Shown here piece after piece: positions 8,347 through 18,358 of a stretch of 64,000 nucleotides of DNA (positions within the stretch are counted from its first letter, which is position 1; each line of letters starts with the position of its first letter). The position numbers were made by a program, and so were the translations under genes. A model generated the notes under the pieces. It was not told the origin of the DNA and ran no database searches. It worked only from the letters and a program-made list of their open reading frames with translations. This DNA is from Mycobacterium kubicae (GTDB taxonomy: Bacteria; Actinomycetota; Actinomycetes; Mycobacteriales; Mycobacteriaceae). The stretch lies in NCBI RefSeq assembly GCF_015689175.1, contig NZ_CP065047.1, positions 2,294,001 through 2,358,000 on the forward strand. The letters run 5' to 3'.

Positions 8347-11100
8347 TCAAATCTGTATGTCGGCGCTGAGCACCCGGTGCAGCTCTGTGCGCGAACGGAT
8401 TTTCAGCTTCCGGTAGACGCGGGTGAGGTTGACTTCGACGGTCTTGGGGCTGATGAACAAGGCCGCGGCGATGTCTTGATTGGTCATGCCGGACAGTGCC
8501 AGATCGGCGACACACTTCTCGGTCGGCGTAAGTGCGGTGGACGGGCGTTTGCCTGACCCGCACCGAGCCAGCTCGGCTTGGGCGCGCTCCGACCATGCCT
8601 GCGTGCCGAGTCGTTCGAAGGTGTGCAAGGCGTCCTGCAGCGTTGCTATGGCGGCCTCGCGGTGACGTTGTCGTCGTTGCAGCTGGCCGAGTAGCAGTTG
8701 TGTTCGGGCGCGTTCAAACGGCATGGGCAGGCGCTCATGTTCCGTCATCGCAAGCTCGGCGGTGCTCGTTGCCGCCGCCAATTCGCCGCGCCCCGCCTGC
8801 AGCATGGCCCGACACCGGGCCGCCATGGCCAGCGTCCAGGGCCGGTCCAGCCGGCGGCCGTTGCGTTCCAGAGTGGCGATCAGCGGCTCGGCATCGTCGA
8901 GCCGACCCAGGCCGATCATCGCCTCGACGGCTTCGGGCACGAACGACGAGGTGATCATTTCGCTGGCGTCCGGGAACATGTGCACCATCGGCAGCAGCGG
9001 TTCGAGCGCGTTGAGCGCTTCCTGGTAGTCGCCGCAGGACACGCCGATGAACCCGCCGAGCGTCGCCGGCCACTCGGCCAGCCGCCGAGAACCACAGCGC
9101 TGGGCCGCCGCAATGGCATCGGTGAGGTCGCGGCGAGCCTCGGCGAAGCGACCGGCATGGGCAGATGCCGCGGCACGCAGCGTCAGCGCGATGAACAGGG
9201 GCAAGTCGCCACCGAGCTGCGTTGCCCGTTCCACCGTTTCGTGGGCGATCTGGGTCGCGCTACCCAGGTCGCCGAGCCAGATGTCGATCAGGGTGCGGTG
9301 GAAGTCGACGAAGATCAGCTCGCTTTCCTCACCGGAAATGGTGCATTGGTGATGCAGGGCCGCCAGTCCCTCGCGTCCAGCCTGAAGTTCTCCGGTCCAC
9401 GCGCGCAGGAGAATGACTTGGACTTGCGGTCGAAATGGCACCGGAAGGCGCCGGTTGGGCACCTCGGCGGTCATGGCGCGTTCCAGGGCCGCATGATCGA
9501 CGCCGCGGCCGGCCATGAAATCCATCATGGCCCGCATACCCAGGGCCGAGCTGCTGAGCTCGGCCAGGTCCAGCTCGTCGGCTTCAGTGACCGCGCGCTG
9601 CACGTGCTCGTAGGCCAGGGCGACCTGGCCGGCGTTGAGCAGCGCGTAGGACGAAGAGATCAGGATGCGTACCCGCAAGCTGGGATCGATGTCGACGTCG
9701 TGCAGCGCGGAGGCGAATATCTCCGCAGCTTCGGGGAAGCTGTCGTCGTAGAGGCGGACCAGTCCCAGTTGCAGCAGAGCCTCGGCGCGCGTGGTGCCCT
9801 GGGGAAGTTCGTCGAGGATCGCTTCGAGCATCTGCCGTGCCGAACCGGAGTTGCTGGCAGCGAAATGATCTGCAGCGCAGCGGATTCTGCGCGGTGGGTC
9901 GTCGGCGCCCAGCCCGATGGCGAGCTCGAGCAGTTCGGCGGCGGCGGCGGGTGCTCCGCGGCGGCGGGCGATGTCGGCGGCCACGTCGAGTGCCGCCACG
10001 GTCGCCGGTTCGGCGGTGGTGCTGGACAGGGCCAGGTGCCGAGCTTTGAGCTCAGGGTCCTCGACCAGTCCGGCCAGGCGACGATGCATGTCGCGACGAC
10101 GATGGGGCGGCGCCTCGCTGTAGACGCCGTGCGACAGGATCGGATGGGTGAAGCGCAGCCGGTGGCCGTCGATGACCACCACTCGCTGGGTCTCGGCTTC
10201 GCTGAGGGATTCGGCGAGGTCGTCCGGAGTCGTCCCGGCGGCTCGGGCCACCACCGAGGTTGTCGGGTCGGGCAAGCTGGCCATGGCCAACAGTGCTTCT
10301 TCCGCGCCGGCGCAGACTCGCTGGATCCGTCCGCTCACCACCTCGTTGAGACTGTGCGGCAATGCGGCTGCCGAACCGTCCAGCGCGTGGCCCAGCTGCC
10401 GCGCCAGTTCCAGAGCGAAAAGCGGGTTGCCGTCGGAGATCTGATGCAGACGCAACAGCGTCGGCCGTGGGAACGACGTACCCAAACGAACGAGCAATAC
10501 CTGCCGCAATTCCGCTAAAGTCAAGGGCTGCAACCGAATTTGGTGCACGTCATCGAGTTTTGGCAGCCGCAGCTGCGGCCCGGGTTCTTCGGTCCGTTTC
10601 GTACACAACAATGCGGCACCCACGGGCAGCCGTCGCGCCGCGAACGACACCGCGTTCGCGCTCGATGCATCCACCCATTGCAAGTCGTCGATCGCGATCA
10701 ATAAGGGCCGGTCAGCGCAGAGCTGCCGGATGACGGACAAGAATGCGGCTGATACCGCTCGCGGATCGATGTCCTCGCCGTCGAGGCGGCGGCGCAACAG
10801 TGCCCCGTCCAGGGCCTGTTGCTGTGGCGCAGGCAGGTTCGCCCAGTTGGACTCGTCGATCTCGTTCAGCAAATCTGCCAACACGCTGTAGGCCATGACA
10901 GATTCGGCGCCCGCAGCTCGACAACTCAAGGTCTGAATGCCGGTCCTTCGGGCGCACTCGAGGGTTTCCAGCCACAAGGTCGTCTTGCCGATGCCCGGGT
11001 CACCTTCGAGGATCAGCGCTCGAGGTTCACGCGGGATCGCGTCGAGGAACTCACGTAGCGCCTGCTCTTCTGCTTGCCGGCCGATGACGTGTGGCACCAT
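8347..11100 (-). CDS. LuxR-family transcriptional regulator of the LAL type (AAA ATPase + HTH)
   Basis: 917 aa from ATG 11100. The N-terminal ATPase has Walker A GDPGIGKT at residues 33-40 and Walker B LLIAIDDLQWVD. A long helical TPR/MalT-like middle follows, and the C-terminal LuxR helix-turn-helix has LTPTEKCVADLALSGMTNQD and SPKTVEVNLTRVYRKL. LAL proteins bind ATP and an inducer and then activate promoters. No cyclase domain is present, unlike Rv0386-type mycobacterial homologues. It is the only strong regulator in this accessory block and lies just upstream of the small unknown gene and the LpqH-like gene on the same strand. Its effector is unknown. A reading frame continues upstream but lacks family similarity. 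Confidence 0.9.
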   Translation of the reverse strand: MVPHVIGRQAEEQALREFLDAIPREPRALILEGDPGIGKTTLWLETLECARRTGIQTLSCRAAGAESVMAYSVLADLLNEIDESNWANLPAPQQQALDGALLRRRLDGEDIDPRAVSAAFLSVIRQLCADRPLLIAIDDLQWVDASSANAVSFAARRLPVGAALLCTKRTEEPGPQLRLPKLDDVHQIRLQPLTLAELRQVLLVRLGTSFPRPTLLRLHQISDGNPLFALELARQLGHALDGSAAALPHSLNEVVSGRIQRVCAGAEEALLAMASLPDPTTSVVARAAGTTPDDLAESLSEAETQRVVVIDGHRLRFTHPILSHGVYSEAPPHRRRDMHRRLAGLVEDPELKARHLALSSTTAEPATVAALDVAADIARRRGAPAAAAELLELAIGLGADDPPRRIRCAADHFAASNSGSARQMLEAILDELPQGTTRAEALLQLGLVRLYDDSFPEAAEIFASALHDVDIDPSLRVRILISSSYALLNAGQVALAYEHVQRAVTEADELDLAELSSSALGMRAMMDFMAGRGVDHAALERAMTAEVPNRRLPVPFRPQVQVILLRAWTGELQAGREGLAALHHQCTISGEESELIFVDFHRTLIDIWLGDLGSATQIAHETVERATQLGGDLPLFIALTLRAAASAHAGRFAEARRDLTDAIAAAQRCGSRRLAEWPATLGGFIGVSCGDYQEALNALEPLLPMVHMFPDASEMITSSFVPEAVEAMIGLGRLDDAEPLIATLERNGRRLDRPWTLAMAARCRAMLQAGRGELAAATSTAELAMTEHERLPMPFERARTQLLLGQLQRRQRHREAAIATLQDALHTFERLGTQAWSERAQAELARCGSGKRPSTALTPTEKCVADLALSGMTNQDIAAALFISPKTVEVNLTRVYRKLKIRSRTELHRVLSADIQI

Positions 11101-11665
11101 TCCCGAACCCCCGGTCCCCTCTTCAGCCGGCCGCGTCGGGCAAAGGCCCGCTCCGGCCGCCAGTAACCGAGAGGCTGCGCGCGCCCGACACCCTTGTACT
11201 GTGGCACCTTTCCGGGTCACCGGCAATAAATGCGTCGAAGTAACCCGTCTCCTGGGGATTCTTACCGGTGCGGCAAACCGTGCGCCGCCCAACCTCTGCC
11301 GTATCCGGCAAACATAGAAATCGGCATGGAGACCGGTGGAGCAAAGTTCGGCTGGATGTTGTGCACCGTTCGACGTACGTTCGTCCCGCCGCGGCGGCAA
11401 GTCGGCAAGCGGCCAGACGTGCCACTGGTCTTGGCAACGCTTTACCGGCAGACGCGGCTGGCCGAATCTCCGGACCCGGTGAGTGCGCGAAGATGCTCTG
11501 AAATGCACAGCCGCCTGATCGTCGCTGGCGGCGGTCCCGCACACCCGACGGGGCCGATAGTCACCCGGGGCCGATGCCGGAGCTACCTGGTCTGAAATCG
11601 CCGACTCTCGTACTGCGATTAGCCGACGCGCGCCTGGGCCACTCCCGTGACGGGATTAGGCCGGG
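11101..11665. other. Intergenic region upstream of the LuxR-LAL gene
   Basis: 565 bp between the LuxR-LAL start and the end of the VOC gene. Short open frames here look random and lack ribosome sites. One half of a LuxR-type box (CTGGGGATT, 11252-11260) is present. It presumably contains the LuxR-LAL promoter; nothing else is supportable. Confidence 0.4.
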
Positions 11666-12073
11666 CTACTGCGCTCGTTCGGCGGTCTGCGGGGCCATCC
11701 AGAAGATCTGCCAGGAATGGCCGTCCGGGTCGTCGTAGCTGCGGCCGTACATGAAGTCCTCATCCTCGGTGTCGCCGGCGGTGCCCCCCGCGGCGATGGC
11801 ACGCTCAACCAGCGCGTCCACCTCGTCACGACTGTCAACGCTCAGGCACAGGACGCATTCTTTCGCCTTGGACGCATCGGTGGTCGCAACTGGATGGAAG
11901 CTGTCAAAGAGGTCGGTCTGCGTCAGCATGGCGAACTGGTTGTCGCCCAGGGCCAGTGCGAGGGCTCGTTCATCGCAGAACCTCTCGTTGAAGCCGTAGC
12001 CGAGAGCGGTGAAAAACTCTCGCGAGCGGGTGATGTCGGCAACGGGCAGGTGAACGAACATCATTGCGTGCAT
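11666..12073 (-). CDS. VOC-superfamily (glyoxalase/bleomycin-resistance fold) protein
   Basis: 135 aa with the paired beta-alpha-beta-beta-beta fold: FVHLPVADITRSREFFTALGYGF at the N terminus and YDDPDGHSWQIFWM at the C terminus. The family binds a metal ion and includes lyases, isomerases, dioxygenases and antibiotic-binding proteins. The substrate is not predictable. ATG 12073 has CAGGAG about 7 bases upstream, so it is preferred over the in-frame ATGs at 12064 and 12061. Confidence 0.85.
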   Translation of the reverse strand: MHAMMFVHLPVADITRSREFFTALGYGFNERFCDERALALALGDNQFAMLTQTDLFDSFHPVATTDASKAKECVLCLSVDSRDEVDALVERAIAAGGTAGDTEDEDFMYGRSYDDPDGHSWQIFWMAPQTAERAQ

Positions 12074-12243
12074 CGATTGCTCCTGTGGTCCGCGGCACTC
12101 TCCCTCGACTGCCGTCGGACACTTTGACCCGCCGCCCGAGTGGAACTCATCGGGGGCGCCTACCGCAGCGCCTCCCTTCGGCGCGGTCACCGAGCGCACG
12201 GGCACCAACAGCGGACGCAATTCGCCTCTGTAGCGTGACGGCC

Positions 12244-12801
12244 GTGACTTCCTCGCGGATCTACTCTGCTATCGCGCTGGCGGCCTGTGCCGCAGCATCC
12301 GTTCTGACCTTCTCCGCGTCGGGCACGGCGACCGCGGCCGGTTCCTGCCCCACCGCGGCGCCGCCGAGTGGCGCAGCGCCGGACTGGACGCTGAGCGGCA
12401 CCACCGGCAGCGTCGCGGTCACCGGATCCACGGATGCGACAGCGCCCCGCGTGACCGTCACCACACCGTTCAGCGTCAGCCAGACTCAAGTGCACACTCT
12501 GCAGGCGGGAACCGGCCCGGTCGTCTCGAACATCGCCCGGGTGTCCGTCTGCTACATGGGCGTCAACGGGCGTGACGGCACGGTGTTCGACAACAGCTAC
12601 GAACGCGGCGCCCCGGTCGACTTTCCCCTCACCGGCGTGATCACCGGCTTTCAGAAAGCCATCGCCGGACAAAAAGTCGGGTCCACGGTCGGGGTCGCGA
12701 TGACGCCCGCGGACGGCTACCCCGACGGGCAATCCAGCGCGGGAATCCGTCCGGGCGACTCGCTGGTGTTCGCCATCAAGATCCTCAGCGCCGCCGGCTG
12801 A
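12244..12801 (+). CDS. Secreted FKBP-type peptidyl-prolyl isomerase
   Basis: About 185 aa. A signal peptide (VTSSRIYSAIALAACAAASVL, cleavage near ATAAG) precedes a single FKBP domain with VSVCYMGVNGRDGTVFDNSY, PLTGVITGFQKAIAGQKVGS and a terminal IRPGDSLVFAIKIL. Predicted to speed proline isomerisation in proteins outside the membrane. GTG 12244 is chosen because it opens the signal peptide; an in-frame GTG at 12235 is possible. It is transcribed convergently with the next minus-strand gene. Confidence 0.88.
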   Translation: MTSSRIYSAIALAACAAASVLTFSASGTATAAGSCPTAAPPSGAAPDWTLSGTTGSVAVTGSTDATAPRVTVTTPFSVSQTQVHTLQAGTGPVVSNIARVSVCYMGVNGRDGTVFDNSYERGAPVDFPLTGVITGFQKAIAGQKVGSTVGVAMTPADGYPDGQSSAGIRPGDSLVFAIKILSAAG

Positions 12802-12814
12802 GCGGCGCGCCGGT

Positions 12815-13231
12815 TCAGATAGCGATCAGCACCAGCAGGAACAGCAACAAGAACGGCACGACCAGCAGGATCGCCAGCACCGCAACCAGGATGCTGACGC
12901 CGTTGTAGGGCTGCGGCGGGTAACCCAGGGACCCGGGGCTGAAGCCCCACACCGGCGCCTTGTACTCGAGTTCGACCAGACGACCCGGATAGACGTCGAC
13001 CACGGTGTCGGCCGCCCCGATCTGTGCGGGCAGCAGGTAGGGCACGTGCACGTGGACCCGGTGCTGGCCGGGCGGCACCGGCAGCACGGTGCGGCCCCAC
13101 CCGGTGACCGGTGTCTCGTAGCCGTCGATCAGCACCTTCGGCTTGAACAGCGCCAGCATGAACGACAGCGGCGAGAAATGCGTGGTGACGGCCAGGCCTT
13201 GGGGAGGCCGCCCGTACTGCGGATAGGTCAA
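12815..13231 (-). CDS. Small membrane-anchored protein (probable Rv1439c ortholog)
   Basis: About 138 aa. A soluble beta-rich N-terminal part ([35 protein letters not shown]) is followed by a Tyr/Pro linker and one C-terminal hydrophobic helix ([20 protein letters not shown]). The start is a TTG seven bases after the secG stop, with no clear ribosome site, suggesting coupling to secG. Location next to secG suggests Rv1439c. The function is unknown; the fold resembles proteins with a PEGA-like or DUF-type beta sandwich, but I cannot assign it. Confidence 0.7.
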   Translation of the reverse strand: MTYPQYGRPPQGLAVTTHFSPLSFMLALFKPKVLIDGYETPVTGWGRTVLPVPPGQHRVHVHVPYLLPAQIGAADTVVDVYPGRLVELEYKAPVWGFSPGSLGYPPQPYNGVSILVAVLAILLVVPFLLLFLLVLIAI

Positions 13232-13238
13232 GGCCCGA

Positions 13239-13472
13239 TCAGCGGTACTTGATCAGCAGGGCCATGCCGATGATGGACACCAGCCACAGACCGGTGATGA
13301 ACAGCGTCAACCGGTCCAGGTTCTTCTCCACCACCGTCGACCCCGACAGGCTGGACTGCACACCACCGCCGAACAGCGTCGACAGGCCGCCACCCTTCGC
13401 CCGGTGGAGCAGCACCAGCAACACGACCAGCACGCTGGTGACCACCAGGGTGATCTGCAGGGCCAATTCCAT
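13239..13472 (-). CDS. secG: Preprotein translocase subunit SecG
   Basis: 77 aa with two transmembrane helices ([17 protein letters not shown] and [19 protein letters not shown]) joined by the conserved Gly-rich loop [12 protein letters not shown]. SecG joins SecYE in the protein-export channel. ATG 13472 gives the usual family length. It lies 70 bases from the divergent ppc start. Ortholog of Rv1440. Confidence 0.95.
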   Translation of the reverse strand: MELALQITLVVTSVLVVLLVLLHRAKGGGLSTLFGGGVQSSLSGSTVVEKNLDRLTLFITGLWLVSIIGMALLIKYR

Positions 13473-13542
13473 GACCGGCAGCCTACCGAATGCGGGAGCA
13501 CGCGACAGGCGCCGGGCGGGAAGGTCGCTAATACTGGGACGC

Positions 13543-16350
13543 ATGGTTGAGGTTTCCGACACCGCACTCGAGCCCATCGGCGACGTCCATCGCACCAAGG
13601 TGGGCCGCGACGCGACCGAGCCGATGCGGGCCGACATCAGGCTGTTGGGCGCCATTCTCGGCGACACGGTGCGCGAACAAAACGGCGAAGAGGTCTTCGA
13701 GCTGGTCGAGCGCGCCCGGGTGGAATCGTTTCGGGTGCGGCGATCCGAGATCGACCGGTCCGAGGTGTCGCGCATGTTCGAAGGCATCGACATCCACGAA
13801 GCCATCCCGGTCATCCGCGCCTTCAGCCACTTCGCGCTGCTGGCCAACGTCGCCGAGGACATCCATCGGGAGCGTCGCCGCGCCGTCCACATCGCCGCAG
13901 GGGAGCCGCCGCAGGACAGCAGCCTGGCCGCGACGTACCGGAAACTCGAAGAGGCGCAACTGGATTCGAGCACCGTGGCCGAGGCCCTCACAGGTGCGGT
14001 GGTGTCTCCGGTCATCACCGCCCACCCCACCGAAACCCGACGGCGCACCGTCTTCGTCACCCAGCGCCGGATCACTGAATTGATGCGGCTGCACGCCGAG
14101 GGACACACCCAGACCGACAACGGCCGCAGCGTCGAATCGGAGCTGCGCCGCCAGGTGCTGACCTTGTGGCAGACCGCGCTGATCCGGCTCTCGCGGCTGC
14201 AGATCGAAGATGAGATCGCGGTCGGACTGCGGTTGTATTCCTCGGCGTTCTTCGAGGTGCTGCCCAAAGTGAACGCCGAGGTCCGCCAAGCGTTGCGGGA
14301 GCGCTGGCCTGACGCCGCCCTGCTGTCGCAGCCGATCCTGCAGCCCGGATCCTGGATCGGAGGGGACCGTGACGGCAACCCGAACGTGACTGCCCAGGTG
14401 GTGCGGCTGGCCACCGGCAGCGCCGCCTACACCGCGTTGGCGCACTATCTGGCCGAACTCACCGAGTTGGAGCAGGAGCTGTCCATGTCGTCGCGGCTGC
14501 TCAAAGTCACGCCGGACCTGGACGCCCTGGCCGAGGCGTGCCAGGAAAAGGCGCGCGCCGACGAGCCTTATCGGCGGGCAGTGCGAGTGGTGCGGTCCCG
14601 GCTTACTGCGACAGCCGCCGCCATCCTCGACGAGCAACCGCAGCACACCCTCGATCTGGGATTGCCGGCCTACGCGACCCCGGCCGAGCTGCGAGCCGAT
14701 CTCGACACCATCGATGCGTCGCTGCGCACCCACGGCAGCGCATTGCTGGCCGATGACCGGCTGGCGTTGCTGCGCGAAGGCGTGCACATCTTCGGTTTCC
14801 ACCTCTCTGGTCTGGATCTACGACAGAACTCCGACGTCCATGAGGAAGTCGTCGCGGAGTTGCTGGCCTGGTCCGGTGTGCATCCCGACTATGCGTCGTT
14901 GCCAGAAGACGAACGGGTCGAACTGTTGGCTGCCGAGCTGGCCACCCGCCGCCCTTTGGTGCGCGCCGGAGCGAAACTGTCCGACCTGGCCCGCAGCGAG
15001 CTGGACATTGTCACCGCCGCCGCACACGCGGTCAAAAGGTACGGTCCGGCCGCGGTGCCCAATTACGTCATTTCCATGTGCCGGTCGGTGTCCGACGTGC
15101 TGGAAGCGGCGATCCTGCTCAAAGAAGCAGGACTGCTCGACGCTTCGGGTGCCGAGCCGTACTGTCCGGTCGGGATCTCGCCGCTGTTCGAAACCATCGA
15201 CGACCTGCACAACGGGGCGGCGATTGTGCAAGCGATGCTGGACCTTCCGGTCTATCGGGGGATGATCACCGCCCGCGGTGACATTCAGGAAGTGATGCTC
15301 GGCTATTCCGACTCCAATAAGGACGGCGGCTATCTGGCCTCGAGTTGGGCGGTCTACCGTGCCGAGTTGGCGCTGGTGGAAGCCGCCCGCAAGGCGGGAA
15401 TCCGGTTGCGGCTCTTCCATGGTCGCGGCGGCACCGTCGGGCGCGGCGGCGGGCCCAGCTACCAAGCGATTCTGGCGCAGCCGCCGGGAGCGGTGAACGG
15501 GTCGCTGCGCCTGACCGAGCAGGGTGAGGTGATCGCCGCTAAGTACGCCGAACCCCAGATGGCCCGCCGCAACTTGGAGAGCCTGCTGGCCGCCACCCTT
15601 GAATCGACCCTGCTCGATGTCGAGGGACTCGGCGACGAAGCCGAACCCGCCTACGCGGTGCTCGACGAGGTGGCCACTCTGGCCCAGCGCGCCTACGCCG
15701 AATTAGTGCACGACACACCGGGTTTCGTGGAGTATTTCAAGGCATCCACGCCGGTCAGCGAGATCGGTTCGCTCAATATCGGCAGCCGGCCGAGCTCCCG
15801 CAAGCCCACCGAGTCGATCTCGGACTTGCGTGCCATCCCCTGGGTGTTGGCGTGGAGCCAGTCCCGCGTGATGCTGCCGGGTTGGTACGGCACCGGCACC
15901 GCCTTCGAGCAGTGGATCGCGGCGGGGCCGGAGAGTTCAGCGCAGCGGCAGCAGATCCTGCACGACCTGTATCAGCGGTGGCCGTTCTTCCGCAGCGTGC
16001 TGTCCAATATGGCGCAGGTGCTGGCCAAGAGCGACTTGGGTCTGGCTGCCCGCTACGCCGAGTTGGTGGATGATGAGGCGTTGCGGCACAGGGTGTTTGA
16101 CAAGATCGTCGACGAGCACCGCCGCACCATCGCCATGTACAAGCTGATCACCGGCCAAGACGACCTGCTCGCCGACAATCCGGCGTTGGCCCGTTCGGTG
16201 TTCAACCGGTTCCCCTACCTCGAGCCGCTGAACCATCTCCAGGTGGAGCTGCTGCGCCGCTACCGCTCGGGTGCGGACGACGAGCTGGTGCAGCGCGGCA
16301 TCCTGTTGACCATGAACGGGTTGGCCAGCGCGTTACGCAACAGCGGATAA
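13543..16350 (+). CDS. ppc: Phosphoenolpyruvate carboxylase
   Basis: 935 aa. Carboxylates PEP with bicarbonate to oxaloacetate, refilling the TCA cycle. The catalytic His motif is [14 protein letters not shown] (about His161). Also visible are [15 protein letters not shown], the Gly loop [22 protein letters not shown] and a C-terminal [22 protein letters not shown] 13543 opens the conserved N-terminal region; earlier in-frame codons overlap secG. M. tuberculosis is, to my knowledge, without ppc, whereas M. leprae keeps it beside secG, so the locus here looks ancestral. Confidence 0.97.
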   Translation: MVEVSDTALEPIGDVHRTKVGRDATEPMRADIRLLGAILGDTVREQNGEEVFELVERARVESFRVRRSEIDRSEVSRMFEGIDIHEAIPVIRAFSHFALLANVAEDIHRERRRAVHIAAGEPPQDSSLAATYRKLEEAQLDSSTVAEALTGAVVSPVITAHPTETRRRTVFVTQRRITELMRLHAEGHTQTDNGRSVESELRRQVLTLWQTALIRLSRLQIEDEIAVGLRLYSSAFFEVLPKVNAEVRQALRERWPDAALLSQPILQPGSWIGGDRDGNPNVTAQVVRLATGSAAYTALAHYLAELTELEQELSMSSRLLKVTPDLDALAEACQEKARADEPYRRAVRVVRSRLTATAAAILDEQPQHTLDLGLPAYATPAELRADLDTIDASLRTHGSALLADDRLALLREGVHIFGFHLSGLDLRQNSDVHEEVVAELLAWSGVHPDYASLPEDERVELLAAELATRRPLVRAGAKLSDLARSELDIVTAAAHAVKRYGPAAVPNYVISMCRSVSDVLEAAILLKEAGLLDASGAEPYCPVGISPLFETIDDLHNGAAIVQAMLDLPVYRGMITARGDIQEVMLGYSDSNKDGGYLASSWAVYRAELALVEAARKAGIRLRLFHGRGGTVGRGGGPSYQAILAQPPGAVNGSLRLTEQGEVIAAKYAEPQMARRNLESLLAATLESTLLDVEGLGDEAEPAYAVLDEVATLAQRAYAELVHDTPGFVEYFKASTPVSEIGSLNIGSRPSSRKPTESISDLRAIPWVLAWSQSRVMLPGWYGTGTAFEQWIAAGPESSAQRQQILHDLYQRWPFFRSVLSNMAQVLAKSDLGLAARYAELVDDEALRHRVFDKIVDEHRRTIAMYKLITGQDDLLADNPALARSVFNRFPYLEPLNHLQVELLRRYRSGADDELVQRGILLTMNGLASALRNSG

Positions 16351-16366
16351 CGGGCATCCGGGCCAG

Positions 16367-17182
16367 ATGTCCGACAACGCGTCGTCCATCACTGCGGCCC
16401 AGGTGGCCCAGAACTCGGTGTTCGAGCGAGTGGCCCGCGCCGGGTTCGTCGCGAGCGGGCTGTTGCATCTGATCGTCGGCTACCTCGCCATCCGGGTGGC
16501 CTTCGGCGACGGCGGTGCTGCCGACCAGTCCGGGGCGCTGGCGACGTTGGCGACCAAGCCAGGTGGGCCCGTGGCGCTGTGGATCGCCGCCGCCGCGTTG
16601 CTGACGTTGGGTCTGTGGCGGTTGATCGAGACCTTTCTCGGGCGGGCCACGGATCGAGCCCGGGACGGCTCATCGTCGTCGGGTGCGCTGGACCGGGCAA
16701 AGGCCTTCGGAGTCGCCGTCGTCTATCTGGCCTTCGCCTACTCCACCTTCGGGTTCGCCCGGGGCGCAGGGAAATCCGCCAGCGAGCAGAACTCGACGGT
16801 CAGTGCACGGCTGATGCAGCACACCGCGGGTACCCTCGCGCTGATCGCCTGCGGCCTGATCATCGTCGGAGTCGGTGTCTACCACATTCACAAGGGCGCC
16901 AGCCGCAACTTCCTCGACGACCTGCACGGCAGGTCCGGGAACCTGCTGCGGCGATTGGGCATCGTCGGCTACATCGGCAAGGGCGCGGTGATCGCCGGGG
17001 CCGGCGCGCTGGTCGTCGTTGCCGCGTTGCGCTCGGAGCCCAAGAGAGCCACCGGACTCGACGGCGCGCTCAAAACCCTTGGGGCCCAGCCTTACGGGAC
17101 CGCGCTGTTGATTGCCGCAGGGCTGGGGATCATCACCTACGGCCTGTATTGCTTCGCGTTGGCGAGGCGAACCAAGATGTGA
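16367..17182 (+). CDS. DUF1206 integral membrane protein
   Basis: 271 aa with six predicted transmembrane helices in three DUF1206 repeats. Each repeat has the pattern R-x-G-x-x-A-x-G-x-x-x-x (ARAGFVASGLLHLIVGYLA; DRAKAFGVAVVYLAFAYSTF; GIVGYIGKGAVIAGAGALV). The function of DUF1206 is unknown. It begins 16 bases after ppc and is probably cotranscribed with it. It is not part of the M. tuberculosis locus as I recall it. Confidence 0.85.
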   Translation: MSDNASSITAAQVAQNSVFERVARAGFVASGLLHLIVGYLAIRVAFGDGGAADQSGALATLATKPGGPVALWIAAAALLTLGLWRLIETFLGRATDRARDGSSSSGALDRAKAFGVAVVYLAFAYSTFGFARGAGKSASEQNSTVSARLMQHTAGTLALIACGLIIVGVGVYHIHKGASRNFLDDLHGRSGNLLRRLGIVGYIGKGAVIAGAGALVVVAALRSEPKRATGLDGALKTLGAQPYGTALLIAAGLGIITYGLYCFALARRTKM

Positions 17183-17199
17183 GTGACCGGACGCGCGAC

Positions 17200-17598
17200 T
17201 TAACGCACCGACCGGTTACGCAACCGGTCCAGAACACCTCGCACCGCGTGCTCGGTGGCTGACAGCGGCGACATCAGGGTTTCGCTCATGGTCACGATGT
17301 CATCGATCCGCGCAACGATGGCTTCCACCGGCTCGACGAGCACCAGGAGCCGCTTGGCGAGGTCGTCCAGGCTGGACATGGTGCGGTCGAGATGATCCAG
17401 CCCACTCTCCAGACGTTCAACTGTGGCGTTCAGATTCGACAGTGAATTGTTCAGTTCATTCATCGTGTTGCTCAGACCATCGAGCACGTCTTCGACCTGA
17501 ACCACCGTCTTGTCGGCGTTCAACGCGGCCTGGGTGAGAGTCTTGAGCCGGCTTCGCTCGGGCCCGTTGCGCGCGGTTCTGTCTGCCATGTGGGTCAT
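17200..17598 (-). CDS. Small coiled-coil protein (probable Rv1444c ortholog)
   Basis: About 132 aa, soluble, largely one long coiled coil: VEDVLDGLSNTMNELNNSLS, LNATVERLESGLDHLDRTMS and LLVLVEPVEAIVARIDDIVT, with heptad Leu/Val/Ile. There is no catalytic motif. It is downstream of pgl on the same strand with a 16-base gap. Starts at 17598 and 17589 are both possible because ribosome sites are weak. The location matches Rv1444c (unknown). Confidence 0.72.
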   Translation of the reverse strand: MTHMADRTARNGPERSRLKTLTQAALNADKTVVQVEDVLDGLSNTMNELNNSLSNLNATVERLESGLDHLDRTMSSLDDLAKRLLVLVEPVEAIVARIDDIVTMSETLMSPLSATEHAVRGVLDRLRNRSVR

Positions 17599-17614
17599 TA
17601 TGACCCCGGTGCGG

Positions 17615-18358
17615 CTAACCCGAAAGCTTGGATGCGGCGTCCTGGTCAAGCAGCCAGAGCGTCGCTTCGCGGCCCACCGCTCCGGCCGCCGGCAGCGATA
17701 CCGGGTCGGCCCCGCCGATCGCAGCGGCCACCGCCTCGGCCTTTCCCGCCCCCGACACCAGCAACCACACCTGCCGAGAACGCTGAACTGCGGGCAGTGT
17801 CAATGTGATTCGCTGTGGCGGCGGCTTGGGGGAGTCCTCGACCGCCACCACCATGCGGGTGGTCTCGCGCACGGCCGGGGTGTCGGGGAACAGCGAGTTG
17901 ATATGCCCCTCGGGCCCCACGCCCAGCAGGTGCACGTCGAAATCCGGGGCCGGGTCGCCCCCGTCGGCGTTGGCGGCCAACAGTTGCTCGTAGGCCAGGG
18001 CCGCGGCATCCAAGTCAGCGCCGAATTCGCCGTCGCTGGCAGCCATCGGATGCACCTGGCTGGCGGGTATGTCGACGTGGTCGAGCAGCGCCTCACGGGC
18101 CTGCTTCTCGTTGCGCTCGTCGTCGTCTTCGGACACGTAGCGTTCGTCGCCCCAGAACCAATGCACCTTCGACCAATCGATCTCGGGGGAGCGGGCGCGC
18201 AGATACTTCATCAGCGCAGTGCCGTTGCCGCCTCCGGTCAGCACGATCAGCGCCCGACCCCGGTCCGCCACCGCGGACCGGATGGCCTCGATCAGGCGGT
18301 CTCCGGCCGCCTCGACCAGGGCGTCGCTGTCGGGAAAGACTAGGACGTCGGGGCTCAC
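17615..18358 (-). CDS. pgl: 6-phosphogluconolactonase
   Basis: 247 aa. Hydrolyses 6-phosphogluconolactone after the Zwf step. Family motifs are [42 protein letters not shown] and [10 protein letters not shown]. The GTG start at 18358 overlaps the opcA stop in GTGA, giving translational coupling. Ortholog of Rv1445c (devB). Confidence 0.95.
   Translation of the reverse strand: MSPDVLVFPDSDALVEAAGDRLIEAIRSAVADRGRALIVLTGGGNGTALMKYLRARSPEIDWSKVHWFWGDERYVSEDDDERNEKQAREALLDHVDIPASQVHPMAASDGEFGADLDAAALAYEQLLAANADGGDPAPDFDVHLLGVGPEGHINSLFPDTPAVRETTRMVVAVEDSPKPPPQRITLTLPAVQRSRQVWLLVSGAGKAEAVAAAIGGADPVSLPAAGAVGREATLWLLDQDAASKLSG

Noticed and set aside
8698..10518. A 606-residue open frame antisense to the LuxR-LAL gene
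   Set aside because: Shadow frame; the minus-strand protein has intact Walker and HTH motifs.
11230..11595. A possible 121-aa gene upstream of the LuxR-LAL gene
   Set aside because: No ribosome site, no conserved pattern, and unusual amino-acid mix.
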